In this document: positions 51,234 to 59,940 of the stretch, piece after piece | How the letters are laid out: each line of letters begins with the position of its first letter | Numbering within the stretch: position 1 is the first letter of the stretch | Assembly (NCBI RefSeq): GCF_000427825.1 | Contig: NZ_ATYT01000005.1 | Span: 186,001 to 250,000, forward strand | Source: Thermocrispum municipale DSM 44069 | GTDB lineage: Bacteria > Actinomycetota > Actinomycetes > Mycobacteriales > Pseudonocardiaceae | Direction of reading: 5' to 3' | Length of the DNA: 64,000 nucleotides | Translations under genes and position numbers: made by a program | The notes under the pieces: generated by a model | What the model saw: the letters and a program-made list of their open reading frames with translations, nothing else | The model's database searches: none | What the model was told of the DNA's origin: nothing

Positions 51234-51563
51234 ATGGCCGAGCAAACCATCCCCGAGCCGGTGGCCTCGTTCATCGACGCGGTCAATGCGCATGACGAAG
51301 CGGCCTTCTTGAACGCATTCACCGACAACGGGTCGGTCGACGACTGGGGCCGGGTCTTCACCGGACGCGAGCAGATCAAGGCGTGGAGCGACAAGGAGTT
51401 CATCGGCGCGCGCGGCACGCTCGACGTCGAGGAGGTCGAGGCGTCGCACGATTCCGTCACGATCGTCGGTGACTGGCGCTCCAACTGGGCCAACGGACGG
51501 TCGAAGTTCGTCTTCGACGTCGACGGGGACCGGCTGGCGCGGATGACCATCCGCGAGGGGTGA
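51234..51563 (+). CDS. SnoaL/NTF2-like small protein
   Basis: 109 aa. The cone-shaped NTF2 fold is evident from PVASFIDAVNAHDEAAFLNA, FTDNGSVDDWGRVFTGREQI and the final FVFDVDGDRLARMTIREG. Such proteins bind or isomerise small molecules; no catalytic Asp/His pair stands out. Its stop codon lies inside a 32-bp direct repeat. Confidence 0.85.
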   Translation: MAEQTIPEPVASFIDAVNAHDEAAFLNAFTDNGSVDDWGRVFTGREQIKAWSDKEFIGARGTLDVEEVEASHDSVTIVGDWRSNWANGRSKFVFDVDGDRLARMTIREG

Positions 51564-51737
51564 CGAGATGCCGGTCGACGACCCACGAGGGGTGACGAGA
51601 TGCCGGTCGACGACCCACGAGCGGTGACAGCCGCCGGTCGCCGACCTACCGCCGTCCGCGCCGGATTCACCCGGCCATCGACCCGCGCCTTCACCCGGCC
51701 ACCGACCCGCGGCTTCACCCGGCCATCGACCCGCGCC
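51557..51737 (+). repeat. Two adjacent arrays: 32 bp x2 and 24 bp x3
   Basis: GGGGTGACGAGATGCCGGTC plus 12 nt occurs at 51557 and 51589; the first copy includes the TGA of the upstream gene. At 51666, 51690 and 51714 the 24-mer TTCACCCGGCCATCGACCCG plus CGCC is repeated three times. No coding evidence in the gap. Confidence 0.75.
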
Positions 51738-51760
51738 GCAGGGCACGAGACCATGAACCG

Positions 51761-52282
51761 GTGACCGCCGATTTCCAGCTGACCGGCGCCGAGTTGCGCG
51801 CCGTGGCCCGCTTCGTCGCGGAATCCGCGCAAGAGGTCCTGCCGGTGTTCGAAAGCGCCTGCCCCGACGACGGCCGGCCGCGCGCCGCGGTCGATGCGAG
51901 CTGGGAGTTCATCAACGGGGCCGAGCGGTCCAAGCGGTTGCGCCTCACCTCGATGGAGGCGCACCGGGCAGCCAGTGCCGCCCCGGACGAAGCCTCCCGC
52001 CTGGCAGCCCAAGCTGCCGGTGACGCGGCATCCGCGGCCTACCTCCATCCGATCTCCAAGGAACACCAGGTCGGCCACATCCTGCGGGCAACGGCGAACG
52101 CGGCACGCATTGCGGAGATCCAGGGCGGCAGGCCCGAGCAGGTGCTCGAAGAGGCACGCGAACGTGCCACGCCGACCATGGTCGACGTCTTGCGCCGCTA
52201 TCCGCCCCCGGCCCCTGGCCACCGTCGCGTCACCGAGCTCATGGCCGAACTGGACGCCCTGCTGCCTGGTGGGTCGCGGTGA
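51761..52282 (+). CDS. Imm-5-like putative immunity protein
   Basis: 173 aa, GTG start. All-helical, with ARFVAESAQEVLPVFE, DASWEFINGAERSKRLR and HISKEHQVGHILRATANAAR-like segments (the last read PISKEHQVGHILRATANAAR). This pattern belongs to proteins annotated as Imm-5-like immunity or, wrongly, as SbcC. No toxin gene is adjacent, so it would be an orphan immunity gene or have another role. Confidence 0.7.
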   Translation: MTADFQLTGAELRAVARFVAESAQEVLPVFESACPDDGRPRAAVDASWEFINGAERSKRLRLTSMEAHRAASAAPDEASRLAAQAAGDAASAAYLHPISKEHQVGHILRATANAARIAEIQGGRPEQVLEEARERATPTMVDVLRRYPPPAPGHRRVTELMAELDALLPGGSR

Positions 52283-52353
52283 AAATTCACCTGCTTCCGT
52301 GCGCGACGCTTGATAGCCTCGGCGTGTCGCCAAGATCATGAGAGGAAACGTCA

Positions 52354-52911
52354 GTGCAGGTCACCGGTCATCTTCCGGTATCGGACGCGGGCATCCGAGT
52401 GCGGCAACTGCGGCACGCCGACGCCGAGGCGTTCGCCCGCGGTACCGAGGATCCCGCGGTGCAACAGTTCGCCCATCTCCCGCTGGCCAACTACACCCCG
52501 GAGATCGTGCGGGAGCAGATCGACGGCGTCATCGCGCAGGGACTGGCTGACGGTTCACTGGCCGTGCTGGCCATCGCGGACGAGGAGTCCGACCGATTCC
52601 TCGGCAGCGTCGTGTTGTTCGATCCCCACGAGGACCGCGCGGAAGTGGGCTTCTGGCTGACGCCCGAGGCGCGCGGCCGCGGGGCAGCGGCTGCGGCGGT
52701 ACGGGCAATCGGTTCGCTCGCCGCCAAGGCCGGACTGTCGTGGCTCGAGGCTCGCACGTCGCCGGAGAACGTCGCGTCCCGGCGAGTGCTCGAGGCATGC
52801 GGCTTCGAACAGCGGGGCGGCGTCACGGAGCAAGAGACACCGTCGGGCGAGGTGGCCCAGGTCATCGAGTTCGAGGCACCGGTGTCCAGGTTCGTGCGCG
52901 GTCAGGGCTGA
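52354..52911 (+). CDS. GNAT acetyltransferase (RimJ/RimL-like)
   Basis: 185 aa, GTG start with GAGAGGAAA upstream. [20 protein letters not shown] at the N-terminus, acetyl-CoA loop [19 protein letters not shown] (about 106-124), and [17 protein letters not shown] near the end: the RimJ/RimL group that acetylates protein N-termini or small amines. It lies 1 nt before the beta-lactamase start, so the two are co-transcribed. Confidence 0.88.
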   Translation: MQVTGHLPVSDAGIRVRQLRHADAEAFARGTEDPAVQQFAHLPLANYTPEIVREQIDGVIAQGLADGSLAVLAIADEESDRFLGSVVLFDPHEDRAEVGFWLTPEARGRGAAAAAVRAIGSLAAKAGLSWLEARTSPENVASRRVLEACGFEQRGGVTEQETPSGEVAQVIEFEAPVSRFVRGQG

Positions 52912-52912
52912 C

Positions 52913-53824
52913 ATGTCCCTCGCTCGCCTGGCCTCCGCCTTGGCCCTCATCCTGGTTGTCACCGGCTGCGCTGCTGCCGAGGCACCAACCCCCGCCCCGA
53001 AGAGCGCCGCCACCGCCGTCGCCGTCGACAAGAAGGCTGACGAGCTCGCGAGCCGATTCCGGCGGCTGGAGAACAAGTTCGCTGCCCGGCTGGGCGTCTA
53101 CGCGATCGACACCGGAAGCGGAACCGAGGTGAAGTACCGCGCCGACGAGCGCTTCGCCTACGCATCAACCTTCAAGGCGCTGGCGGCCGGTGCCGTCCTG
53201 GCGCGGAGGTCACCGGCCGACCTCGAACGCAAGGTGCGATTCACCTCCGACGACCTCGTCACGTACTCACCGGTGACCGAGCGGCACGTGGGCCAGGGGA
53301 TGACCGTGCGCGAACTGATCGACGCCGCGGTGAGCTACAGCGACAACACCGCAGGCAACCTCTTGCTCGCCGAGCTGGGCGGGCCTGAGGGGTTGGCACG
53401 TGCCCTGCGCGCCATCGGTGACCGCACGACGCACGTCGATCGGTGGGAGCCGGACCTCAACGATCACACCCCAGGAGATGTCCGTGACACCAGCACGCCC
53501 AGGGCGCTGGCGACCAGCTTGCGCACCTACGTGCTCGGTACCGCGTTGCCGGAGGGACGCCGGAAGATCCTGGTCGACGCGCTGATCGGCAACACCACCG
53601 GCGACGCGGTGATCCGTGCGGGCGTGCCCCACCGGTGGACGGTCGGCGACAAGACCGGTACCGCCTCGCACGGCACCCGCAACGACATCGCCGTCCTGTG
53701 GCCACCGGACGAACGCGCGCCCATCGTGCTGGCCGTCCTCAGCGACAAACGGGACGCCGACGCGGATCCCGACGACGCACTCCTCGCGGAGGCCACCAAG
53801 GTCGTCCTCGCCGGCCTGGAGTGA
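52913..53824 (+). CDS. Class A beta-lactamase, lipoprotein form
   Basis: 303 aa. Lipobox VVTGC with C19. Active-site S85-T-F-K88, S143-D-N145, Glu-166 equivalent E179 in RWEPDLN, and K247-T-G-T250. All four class A elements are intact, so an active serine beta-lactamase on the outer face of the membrane is likely. Closest in style to actinomycete chromosomal enzymes. It follows the acetyltransferase by 1 nt. A terminator overlaps its stop. Confidence 0.94.
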   Translation: MSLARLASALALILVVTGCAAAEAPTPAPKSAATAVAVDKKADELASRFRRLENKFAARLGVYAIDTGSGTEVKYRADERFAYASTFKALAAGAVLARRSPADLERKVRFTSDDLVTYSPVTERHVGQGMTVRELIDAAVSYSDNTAGNLLLAELGGPEGLARALRAIGDRTTHVDRWEPDLNDHTPGDVRDTSTPRALATSLRTYVLGTALPEGRRKILVDALIGNTTGDAVIRAGVPHRWTVGDKTGTASHGTRNDIAVLWPPDERAPIVLAVLSDKRDADADPDDALLAEATKVVLAGLE

Positions 53825-53857
53825 GCGCAAAAGCCCCACTGTGGTGGGATTGCGCTC
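53823..53857 (+). terminator. Terminator overlapping the beta-lactamase stop
   Basis: Outer stem GAGCGCAA/TTGCGCTC (8 bp), inner stem CCCAC/GTGGG with loop TGTG. The stop TGA shares its first bases; the next promoter begins 2 nt later. Confidence 0.8.
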
Positions 53858-53858
53858 C

Positions 53859-53864
53859 TAAACT
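53859..53864 (+). promoter_or_regulatory. -10 box TAAACT
   Basis: TAAACT ends 6 nt before ATG 53871; leaderless geometry. Confidence 0.5.
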
Positions 53865-53870
53865 CTGTTC

Positions 53871-54395
53871 ATGACCACGATGACGCAGCTGCGCAAGGCC
53901 GCGCTCGCGCTGCCCGAGGTGGAGGAAGGAAACCACTTCGGACTCCAGGCGTTTCTGGTGAAGGGCCGCGGCTTCGTCTCGGTGACCTCGGACGGGCACG
54001 TGCAGCTGCGGCTGTCTCCCGAGCAGGTGGCCAAGGCGCAGGAAAGCGTGGGTGGTATGCCGATCGAGCGGGCCGGCAGGACCATCGGCCTGAAAATCCC
54101 GCTCGCCGACGTCAACGGTCAGCAGTTGAACGAGCTGATCCGCCAAGCGTGGCAGCACCAGGCGCCGAAACGATTGGCGGCCACGTTCGACGCCGGTGTC
54201 GAAGCAGGCGGTGACCTCCCGTCGGGCATCGGTGCGCCGGCGACGCGCGCCCTGCACGGTGCGGGTATTCGAACGTTGGCGCAGGTGGCCGAGCATGCGA
54301 AAGCAGAATTGCTTGCTCTGCACGGGGTTGGGCCCAAGGCGATTCGGGTACTCGAGGAGTCACTCAGAGCGAGCGGAAAGGCGTTTCGCGGATAG
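53871..54395 (+). CDS. MmcQ/YjbR-like protein with C-terminal helix-hairpin-helix
   Basis: 174 aa. Residues 1-100 follow the YjbR/MmcQ fold (LRKAALALPEVEEGNHFGLQ, LRLSPEQVAKAQE). The C-terminal 60 residues (GIGAPATRALHGAGIRTLAQ, LLALHGVGPKAIRVLEESLR) form a helix-hairpin-helix like that of RNA polymerase alpha CTD. The combination suggests DNA binding. Function unknown. Confidence 0.82.
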   Translation: MTTMTQLRKAALALPEVEEGNHFGLQAFLVKGRGFVSVTSDGHVQLRLSPEQVAKAQESVGGMPIERAGRTIGLKIPLADVNGQQLNELIRQAWQHQAPKRLAATFDAGVEAGGDLPSGIGAPATRALHGAGIRTLAQVAEHAKAELLALHGVGPKAIRVLEESLRASGKAFRG

Positions 54396-54452
54396 ACTGG
54401 GACATGCCGCGGGCGAGCTCGTTCCCGGCGATGACGACGACGTAAGGCCCGT

Positions 54453-54620
54453 ATGCGACTGTTCAGGAAGACGCGCGAGAAGTTCGACCGGATCATCCGG
54501 GAGGAGATCGACCAGCCGCGCGAGATGCAGGCGCTGGAAGTGGTCGCGGAGGCCGAAGAGGCGCTGCGCACCACCGAAGCGTCCGAGGACGATCCGCGGC
54601 AACGCCGCGAACAGCGCTAG
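54453..54620 (+). CDS. 55-aa charged helical protein
   Basis: MRLFRKTREKFDRIIREEID at the start, then a Glu/Ala-rich helix and a DDPRQRREQR tail. It has TAAGG upstream with 5 nt spacing and ends 1 nt before the convergent stop of the dehydratase. Composition is that of a real small helical protein; no family recognised. Confidence 0.55.
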   Translation: MRLFRKTREKFDRIIREEIDQPREMQALEVVAEAEEALRTTEASEDDPRQRREQR

Positions 54621-54621
54621 G

Positions 54622-54936
54622 TCAGTACTCCGCCAGCACGTCGTCGATCCGATCGGCCAGCTGCATGTCCTTGGCCGTGATACCGCCCGCCGAGTGCGTG
54701 CTCAGCGAGAAGTGCAGTGTGCGCCACCTGATGTCGATGTCCGGGTGATGGTCCAGCTCCTCGGCGATCGCGCCGATCTTGCCGACCGCGTCGATGGCGT
54801 CGGGGAACGACGGCAACTCCACGGATCGGCGTAGCGCGCCGCCTTCGGCCCGCCAGTGCTCCCGGCGCGCCAGGTCCTCGCTGATCTGGTCGTCGGAGAG
54901 CAACTCCGGCGAGCGGTTACTGGGTTCGTCCGCCAT
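54622..54936 (-). CDS. 4a-hydroxytetrahydrobiopterin dehydratase (PCD/DCoH)
   Basis: 104 aa from ATG 54936 (AGGATGG 5 nt upstream; ATG 54945 is an alternative). Family motifs EELDHHPDIDIRWRTLHFSL and STHSAGGITAKDMQLADRID contain the catalytic His pair and Asp. It recycles 4a-hydroxy-pterin after aromatic amino-acid hydroxylation. No hydroxylase gene is nearby in the window. Confidence 0.92.
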   Translation of the reverse strand: MADEPSNRSPELLSDDQISEDLARREHWRAEGGALRRSVELPSFPDAIDAVGKIGAIAEELDHHPDIDIRWRTLHFSLSTHSAGGITAKDMQLADRIDDVLAEY

Positions 54937-54989
54937 GTGATCCATCCTGCCAGGCGATCGGTAGGCTTGCCCGGGCTGAGGGAGGGAAC

Positions 54990-56042
54990 GTGATCAACCG
55001 AGTCCGGCGTGCAAAGCTGCCCGCGTTGCTGCTGACGCTTGGCGTGGTCGCAGCCGGCTGCGGCACCGGCGAAACGCAACAGCCGGAACCGCAGCGCACG
55101 GTCACCCTGGTCACCGACTCGTCGTGGAAGATTCCGCAGGAGCTGCACGCGGCGTTCGAACGGCAGACCGAGCTGCGGCTGGAGCACCGCACGCTCGGGG
55201 ACACCCCGACCGAGCTGGTCGAGGCGCTGGCCGAGCGGCGCGGTGAGCAGCTCGGTGACGTCGTGCTGGGTGTGGACACCTCGACCGTCCGTGCGGCGCT
55301 GGCCGGCGACGTGCTGATCCCCTACACCAGCCCGGAAGCCAACCGCGGTCAGCAGCGATTCTCCGTGGACAAGCAGCAGCGGCTGTCCGCGGTCGACCGG
55401 CTCGCGGTGTGCGTCAACGTCGACAACTCGTGGTTCGCCGAACACGACATCGCCCCTCCGGAGACCATGGCCGACCTGCTCGAGCCCGCCTATGCGGACC
55501 TGCTGGCCATGCCCGACCCGAAGGCCTCACCGCACGGCATGGCGTTCCTGCTCGGCTCGATCGCCCGCGAAGGCAAGCAGAACTGGGTGCAGTACTGGCG
55601 GAAGTTGAAGGCCAACGGCCTGCAGGTGCTGCCGACGACGGACGAGGTTCGCGAGCAGTACACCGCAGCGGGTGGCGAAGGGGAGCGGCCGCTGGTCGTC
55701 GCCGCAGCCACGCTGCCGGCACAGTTGGCGGAGGACGCCGAGGGCAAGACATCGGTGCTCACCGACTCCTGCCACGAACAAATCCGCTACGCCGGGGTGC
55801 TGGCCAAGGCCGACAGCACGGAACGAGCAGGCAAACTGCTGGACTTCCTGCTGACGCAGCAGTTCCAACAGGCCGTCCCCCAGGCCTACGGCACGTACCC
55901 GGTGCGCCAGGGCGTCGAGCTACCGGAGGGCTGGGCCGAGACGGTCGCCGCGCCGGAGGAGCCGAACACGCTTCCGGCCCGCGAAGCGGACGCGGGCCGG
56001 AAGGCGGTGCTTGCTCGCTGGCACCAGGTGATGAGCGAGTGA
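54990..56042 (+). CDS. ABC transporter substrate-binding lipoprotein, thiamine type
   Basis: 350 aa, GTG start behind GGAGGG. Lipobox VVAAGC with C23. Periplasmic-binding type II fold; VTLVTDSSWKIPQELHAAFE and GDVVLGVDTSTVRAAL match thiamine-binding ThiB/TbpA proteins. Its permease and ATPase are not here: the next genes are on the other strand and encode an exporter. Either it partners a remote transporter or its operon has been broken. Confidence 0.85.
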   Translation: MINRVRRAKLPALLLTLGVVAAGCGTGETQQPEPQRTVTLVTDSSWKIPQELHAAFERQTELRLEHRTLGDTPTELVEALAERRGEQLGDVVLGVDTSTVRAALAGDVLIPYTSPEANRGQQRFSVDKQQRLSAVDRLAVCVNVDNSWFAEHDIAPPETMADLLEPAYADLLAMPDPKASPHGMAFLLGSIAREGKQNWVQYWRKLKANGLQVLPTTDEVREQYTAAGGEGERPLVVAAATLPAQLAEDAEGKTSVLTDSCHEQIRYAGVLAKADSTERAGKLLDFLLTQQFQQAVPQAYGTYPVRQGVELPEGWAETVAAPEEPNTLPAREADAGRKAVLARWHQVMSE

Positions 56043-56915
56043 TCAGCCGTCGCGCGTGACGATCCTGGCGTAGGCCAGCGACAACGCGATCACCAGGTAG
56101 CTGACCGCCCGCAACGCGCCCTCGCCGAGCGTGTCGTAGGCGATCGGATCGCGCAGCAGGTCCGGCAGCGCGGACACCCACGGATCCGGCAACAGGAACG
56201 GGTGCAGCCAACTCAGCGCGTCGAACAGGCCGAGCACCTGCGACACGATCAACCCGCCCAGCACCATCGCCACCACCAGCATCGGATGCTCGGTCGTGGT
56301 GGAGATCGCCAGCGCGACCGCCCCGACAGCCAGCAGCTGCAACGCCACCCACGCCACGGCCAACCCGATGCGGCCGAGCGCGTCGACGAGGCTGAGCTCG
56401 GTGCCGGACAGCGTGAACAAGCCGTCGGTGCCGTTGATGATCAGCCCGGTGACCAGCCCGGTGAGCGCGACCAGGCCCGCGGACACCACCGCGACCACCG
56501 CCACGCCGAAGACCTTGACGCCGAGTAACCTGCCTCGCACCACCGGCGCGAGCAGCCATCCGCGCAGCGCCCCGACCGACTGCTCGCCCGCGATCGCGTC
56601 CGCGCCCGCCATGGCCACCGCCAGCGGCAGGAACAGCCCGAGCAGCATCATCAGCGACCCGAGCGGCAGGGCCAGCGCGTTGGTGATCGCGGAGACGAAC
56701 AGCGGCGCGTCCCCCGACGTCTCCGGCTGGCCGTCGGTGCCCAGTTGCACCGAGATGCCGATGATCACCGGGAAGATCGCCAGCAGGGCGAGCACGACCA
56801 GCGTGCGCGGCCTGCGGAAGATCCACCGCAACTCCGACGACAGCAACCTGGCCAACGGGGCCCGGTGCCGTCGTGTGGTCACCGCAGGCGCGTCTTCCCA
56901 CGTCGTCGCCGTCAT
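56043..56915 (-). CDS. ABC-2 type exporter permease
   Basis: 290 aa, about six membrane helices (first at 45-65 after the RRPRTLVVLA start signal of ABC-2 permeases; NALALPLGSLMMLLGLFLPL; VALQLLAVGAVALAIS). It pairs with the ATPase gene upstream, overlapped by 4 nt. Substrate unknown. Convergent and abutting with the binding-protein gene. Confidence 0.9.
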   Translation of the reverse strand: MTATTWEDAPAVTTRRHRAPLARLLSSELRWIFRRPRTLVVLALLAIFPVIIGISVQLGTDGQPETSGDAPLFVSAITNALALPLGSLMMLLGLFLPLAVAMAGADAIAGEQSVGALRGWLLAPVVRGRLLGVKVFGVAVVAVVSAGLVALTGLVTGLIINGTDGLFTLSGTELSLVDALGRIGLAVAWVALQLLAVGAVALAISTTTEHPMLVVAMVLGGLIVSQVLGLFDALSWLHPFLLPDPWVSALPDLLRDPIAYDTLGEGALRAVSYLVIALSLAYARIVTRDG

Positions 56916-57958
56916 GACGCCACCCCCGCCTGCTCGACCTCGTTCAGTTCCAGATCCACCGGGGCCTCGTCCTCGTGCGACTCGGTCAGCCGCGCGAACA
57001 AATCCTCCAGCCCGGTGCGCTTGCGCCGCGCCTCGTGGACCGAAACCCCTGCTTGCACCAGCGTCTCGATGACCTGCGGCGCCGGTGACGCGACCAGGTC
57101 GACCAGGACACCGTCCGGCGCCAGCCGGGCAGGGATCCGGTTGGCCCGCAACGCGTCCACGGCCTGCGCGGCGTCCGGCGTGATGACCTCGAGCGTCGGA
57201 TTGCCCGCCTCGAGCAGCTCACCGAGTTCGCCCTGCGCGACGACGGTGCCCTTGCTGAGCACGATCACGTGCGTGCAGGTCGCCTCCACCTCGGACAGCA
57301 GGTGCGACGACACCAGCACGGTCGTGCCCCTGGCGTGCAGTTCGGCCATGATCCGCCGGATCTCCCGCGTGCCCGCGGGGTCGAGACCGTTGGTCGGCTC
57401 GTCGAGCACCACCAGCTTGCGCGGCACCAGCAGCGCCGCGGCCAGGCCGAGCCGCTGCTTCATGCCCAGCGAGTAGCCCTTGTACCGGCGATTGGCCGCG
57501 CTGCTCAGCCCCACCAACTCCAACGCGTCGGCGACCGCCGTGCCGATCTTGTTCGACGGCAGCAGCGGCTCGGCGGCGGCGAACCGGAGCAGGTTGTCCC
57601 GCCCGCTCAGGAACGGGTGGAAGCCGGGACCCTCGACCAGCGCGCCGACGTGCGGCAGCGTCGACTCCGCCGACTCCGGCATCGGTTGACCGAACAGCTC
57701 GACCTCGCCCTCGGTCGGTCGCACCAGGCCGAGCAGCATGCGGATCGTCGTCGTCTTGCCCGAGCCGTTCGGCCCGAGCATGCCGACCACGGCGCCTTGC
57801 GGCACCTCGAGGTCGACCCCGTCCACCGCAACCGCGCTGCGGTAGACCTTGCGCAGCCCCCTGGTTCGTGCCACGGCCGGGCGGGTGCCCGCCCCGGAAC
57901 CTTCCGGAGCGGGCACTGCCTGCGTGACGTCGCGAATGGTCATGTCTGCGCTCGTCAC
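56912..57958 (-). CDS. ABC transporter ATP-binding protein
   Basis: 348 aa. Walker A GPNGSGKTTT, signature YSLGMKQRLGLAAAL, Walker B KLVVLDEPTNGLDPAG, and switch His in VSSHLLSEVEA. A C-terminal domain of about 100 residues follows, usual in drug and antibiotic exporters. Coupled at both ends by 4-nt overlaps: upstream with the LolA/RseB-like gene, downstream with the permease. Confidence 0.93.
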   Translation of the reverse strand: MTSADMTIRDVTQAVPAPEGSGAGTRPAVARTRGLRKVYRSAVAVDGVDLEVPQGAVVGMLGPNGSGKTTTIRMLLGLVRPTEGEVELFGQPMPESAESTLPHVGALVEGPGFHPFLSGRDNLLRFAAAEPLLPSNKIGTAVADALELVGLSSAANRRYKGYSLGMKQRLGLAAALLVPRKLVVLDEPTNGLDPAGTREIRRIMAELHARGTTVLVSSHLLSEVEATCTHVIVLSKGTVVAQGELGELLEAGNPTLEVITPDAAQAVDALRANRIPARLAPDGVLVDLVASPAPQVIETLVQAGVSVHEARRKRTGLEDLFARLTESHEDEAPVDLELNEVEQAGVAS

Positions 57959-59097
57959 TTCGTCAGGGCTTGTTCGAGGACCTGCACCGGGACCGCGCCG
58001 ACGGCGAACCGGCCGTCGTCGGTGATCAGACCCGAGCCTGCCTTGGTGGTGATCACGTAGCCGGAACCGAACTCACCGCTGACGCGCTTGCCGTACCGCT
58101 CCAGCAGGTCCTTGGCGGACTGCTTGTCGCGCTCGCTCATGCCGCGCTCGCCGTCCTGCATCTGCGGCCGGGCCGACAGCAGCTCCTCGCCGGCCGCGCC
58201 GGTCACCACGGTGTCCCAGCCCTCGCCGACGACCTGCAACGACTCGCCGAACCGCTCGGCGGCGTCCTTCTCCCCCTGCGCCGGCGCCTGCTCGGCCCGC
58301 TCGCGTGCCTTGTCGGTGGCGTCCTCGATCTTCACACCCTTCGGCGGGGTGAAGTCGAACAACCGCTCGGGCTGCTCACCGACGCTGAACTCGTCGAAGC
58401 CGAGGCTGAAGATCGGCTCCGGAGTGCCGTTGGCCATCACCTCGAGCCGCAGCGGCAGCCGGGTCTGCGAGTCGATGGCCACCTTGACCTCACGCAGCAC
58501 CGTGCGCTCGCTCGGCTTCGGGGTCAGCACCAGCTCGTAGGCCGCCCGATCGGCGACCCTGGCGGTGCCGTCGACCGTGATGGTGCTGGTCTCGGACAGC
58601 CGCTGCACGATCTCCTGCGCCGCTGTGGCCGGGTCGGCCATTTCCTCCGGGCGCTGGCCTTTGTGGTGGCCCTTGGCCCGCTCCTGCTCACGGGTCTTGT
58701 CACCGTCCGGCGCCGCGAAGCGCGTGGCGGTGTTGTCGGACGAGTTGTAGGCCCAGGCCTCGTCGCCGTTGGCGACCAGCGTGTACTCGGCGTTGCCGTC
58801 CTGGACCGACACCCGGAAACCGTCGTCGCCGTCATGGAACACCCGCGCCGAGTCGAAGTCGGCGAAGTCCATCCCCGGCACACCGCTGGGCAGCCCGAGG
58901 TCGTTGTGCACCGCGACCGATCCGGCGAACGCGGGCGGGTCGGCCTGCAGCGTGGAGGACACCAGCTCCTGCGCGCTGATCTCCGGCAGGTTCGGTGCGT
59001 CGTCGGCGCCCGCGGGCATCGCGACCAAAGCCAGCCCGGTGACACCGAGTGCCGCGCCGGTCACGGCCGCGACGAGCCCTTTCGTTCGTGGTTGCAT
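57955..59097 (-). CDS. LolA/RseB-like secreted or anchored protein
   Basis: 380 aa from ATG 59097 with GGGAG upstream. Signal peptide (1-31), then a lipoprotein-carrier/RseB-like beta fold (DDGFRVSVQDGNAEYTLVAN; LPLRLEVMANGTPEPIFSLG; FDFTPPKGVKIED) and a C-terminal Gln/Glu-rich part. These proteins sense or carry lipid in the cell envelope. It heads the operon with the ABC exporter and is divergent from a two-component system, so envelope-stress control of export is a fair inference. Confidence 0.85.
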   Translation of the reverse strand: MQPRTKGLVAAVTGAALGVTGLALVAMPAGADDAPNLPEISAQELVSSTLQADPPAFAGSVAVHNDLGLPSGVPGMDFADFDSARVFHDGDDGFRVSVQDGNAEYTLVANGDEAWAYNSSDNTATRFAAPDGDKTREQERAKGHHKGQRPEEMADPATAAQEIVQRLSETSTITVDGTARVADRAAYELVLTPKPSERTVLREVKVAIDSQTRLPLRLEVMANGTPEPIFSLGFDEFSVGEQPERLFDFTPPKGVKIEDATDKARERAEQAPAQGEKDAAERFGESLQVVGEGWDTVVTGAAGEELLSARPQMQDGERGMSERDKQSAKDLLERYGKRVSGEFGSGYVITTKAGSGLITDDGRFAVGAVPVQVLEQALTK

Positions 59098-59232
59098 GTC
59101 GTCTCCCTTGTCTGCGACCAGTCTTGCTCGCTCGCCACTGACACTCCACCCCGATGCCTGAGATCGGCCTGAGGAGCTGAGATGGTGCTGAGAGTTCGCC
59201 CATCCGCTGCTCCGTTCGGGGATAGTGGGTGC

Positions 59233-59925
59233 ATGCAACCGCGGGTATTGGTCGTCGACGACGAGCCGGGGGTGCGCAAGGCGCTCGATCGCGGCCTGCG
59301 CGCCGAGGGGATGGACGTGGTGACCGCGGGCGACGGACCGACGGCGTTGCGGTTCGCGCGCACGGGGGCCTTCGACGCCGTGCTGCTGGACATCATGCTT
59401 CCCGGGCTGAGCGGTTACCGGGTGCTGCAGCAGCTGCGGGCCGAGGGCGTGCGGACACCGGTGCTGCTGGTGTCGGCCAAGGACGGGGAGATCGACCAGG
59501 CGGACGGACTGGATCTGGGCGCGGACGGCTACCTGGTCAAACCGTTCTCGTTCGTGGTGTTGCTCGCCCAGCTGCGTGCGGTGCTGCGCAGAGCGGAGGC
59601 GTCCCCGACGAGGGGGACGCTGCGGATCGGCAGACTGGAAGTGGACCGGGCGGCCAGGAGCGTGCGCTGGGACGGCACCCCGGTCACGCTCAGCCCGCGC
59701 GAGTACGGCCTGCTCGAGGCGCTGGCCAGCCGCGCTCCCGCGGTGTTGACCAAGGACGAGCTGCTCACCGAGATCTGGGGCGACGAGCAGGCGGCCACTC
59801 GCAACAACGTCGAGGTCTACATCGGCTACCTGCGGCGCAAGCTGGCGGCGGCAGGCGCGGACGGGCTGGTACGGACCGTGCGGGGGCACGGCTACCAGCT
59901 GGACGAAGCCCTCTCCGGCGGCTGA
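59233..59925 (+). CDS. OmpR/PhoB family response regulator
   Basis: 230 aa from ATG 59233. The receiver domain has the phospho-acceptor D53 (VLLDIMLPG), acidic pair D9-D10 (VVDDEP) and K102-type lysine (YLVKPFSF). The C-terminal winged helix (about 130-228) ends TVRGHGYQLDE. It pairs with the histidine kinase 15 nt downstream and likely regulates the divergent LolA/ABC operon. Confidence 0.95.
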   Translation: MQPRVLVVDDEPGVRKALDRGLRAEGMDVVTAGDGPTALRFARTGAFDAVLLDIMLPGLSGYRVLQQLRAEGVRTPVLLVSAKDGEIDQADGLDLGADGYLVKPFSFVVLLAQLRAVLRRAEASPTRGTLRIGRLEVDRAARSVRWDGTPVTLSPREYGLLEALASRAPAVLTKDELLTEIWGDEQAATRNNVEVYIGYLRRKLAAAGADGLVRTVRGHGYQLDEALSGG

Positions 59926-59940
59926 GGCAAAGGCCGAGGA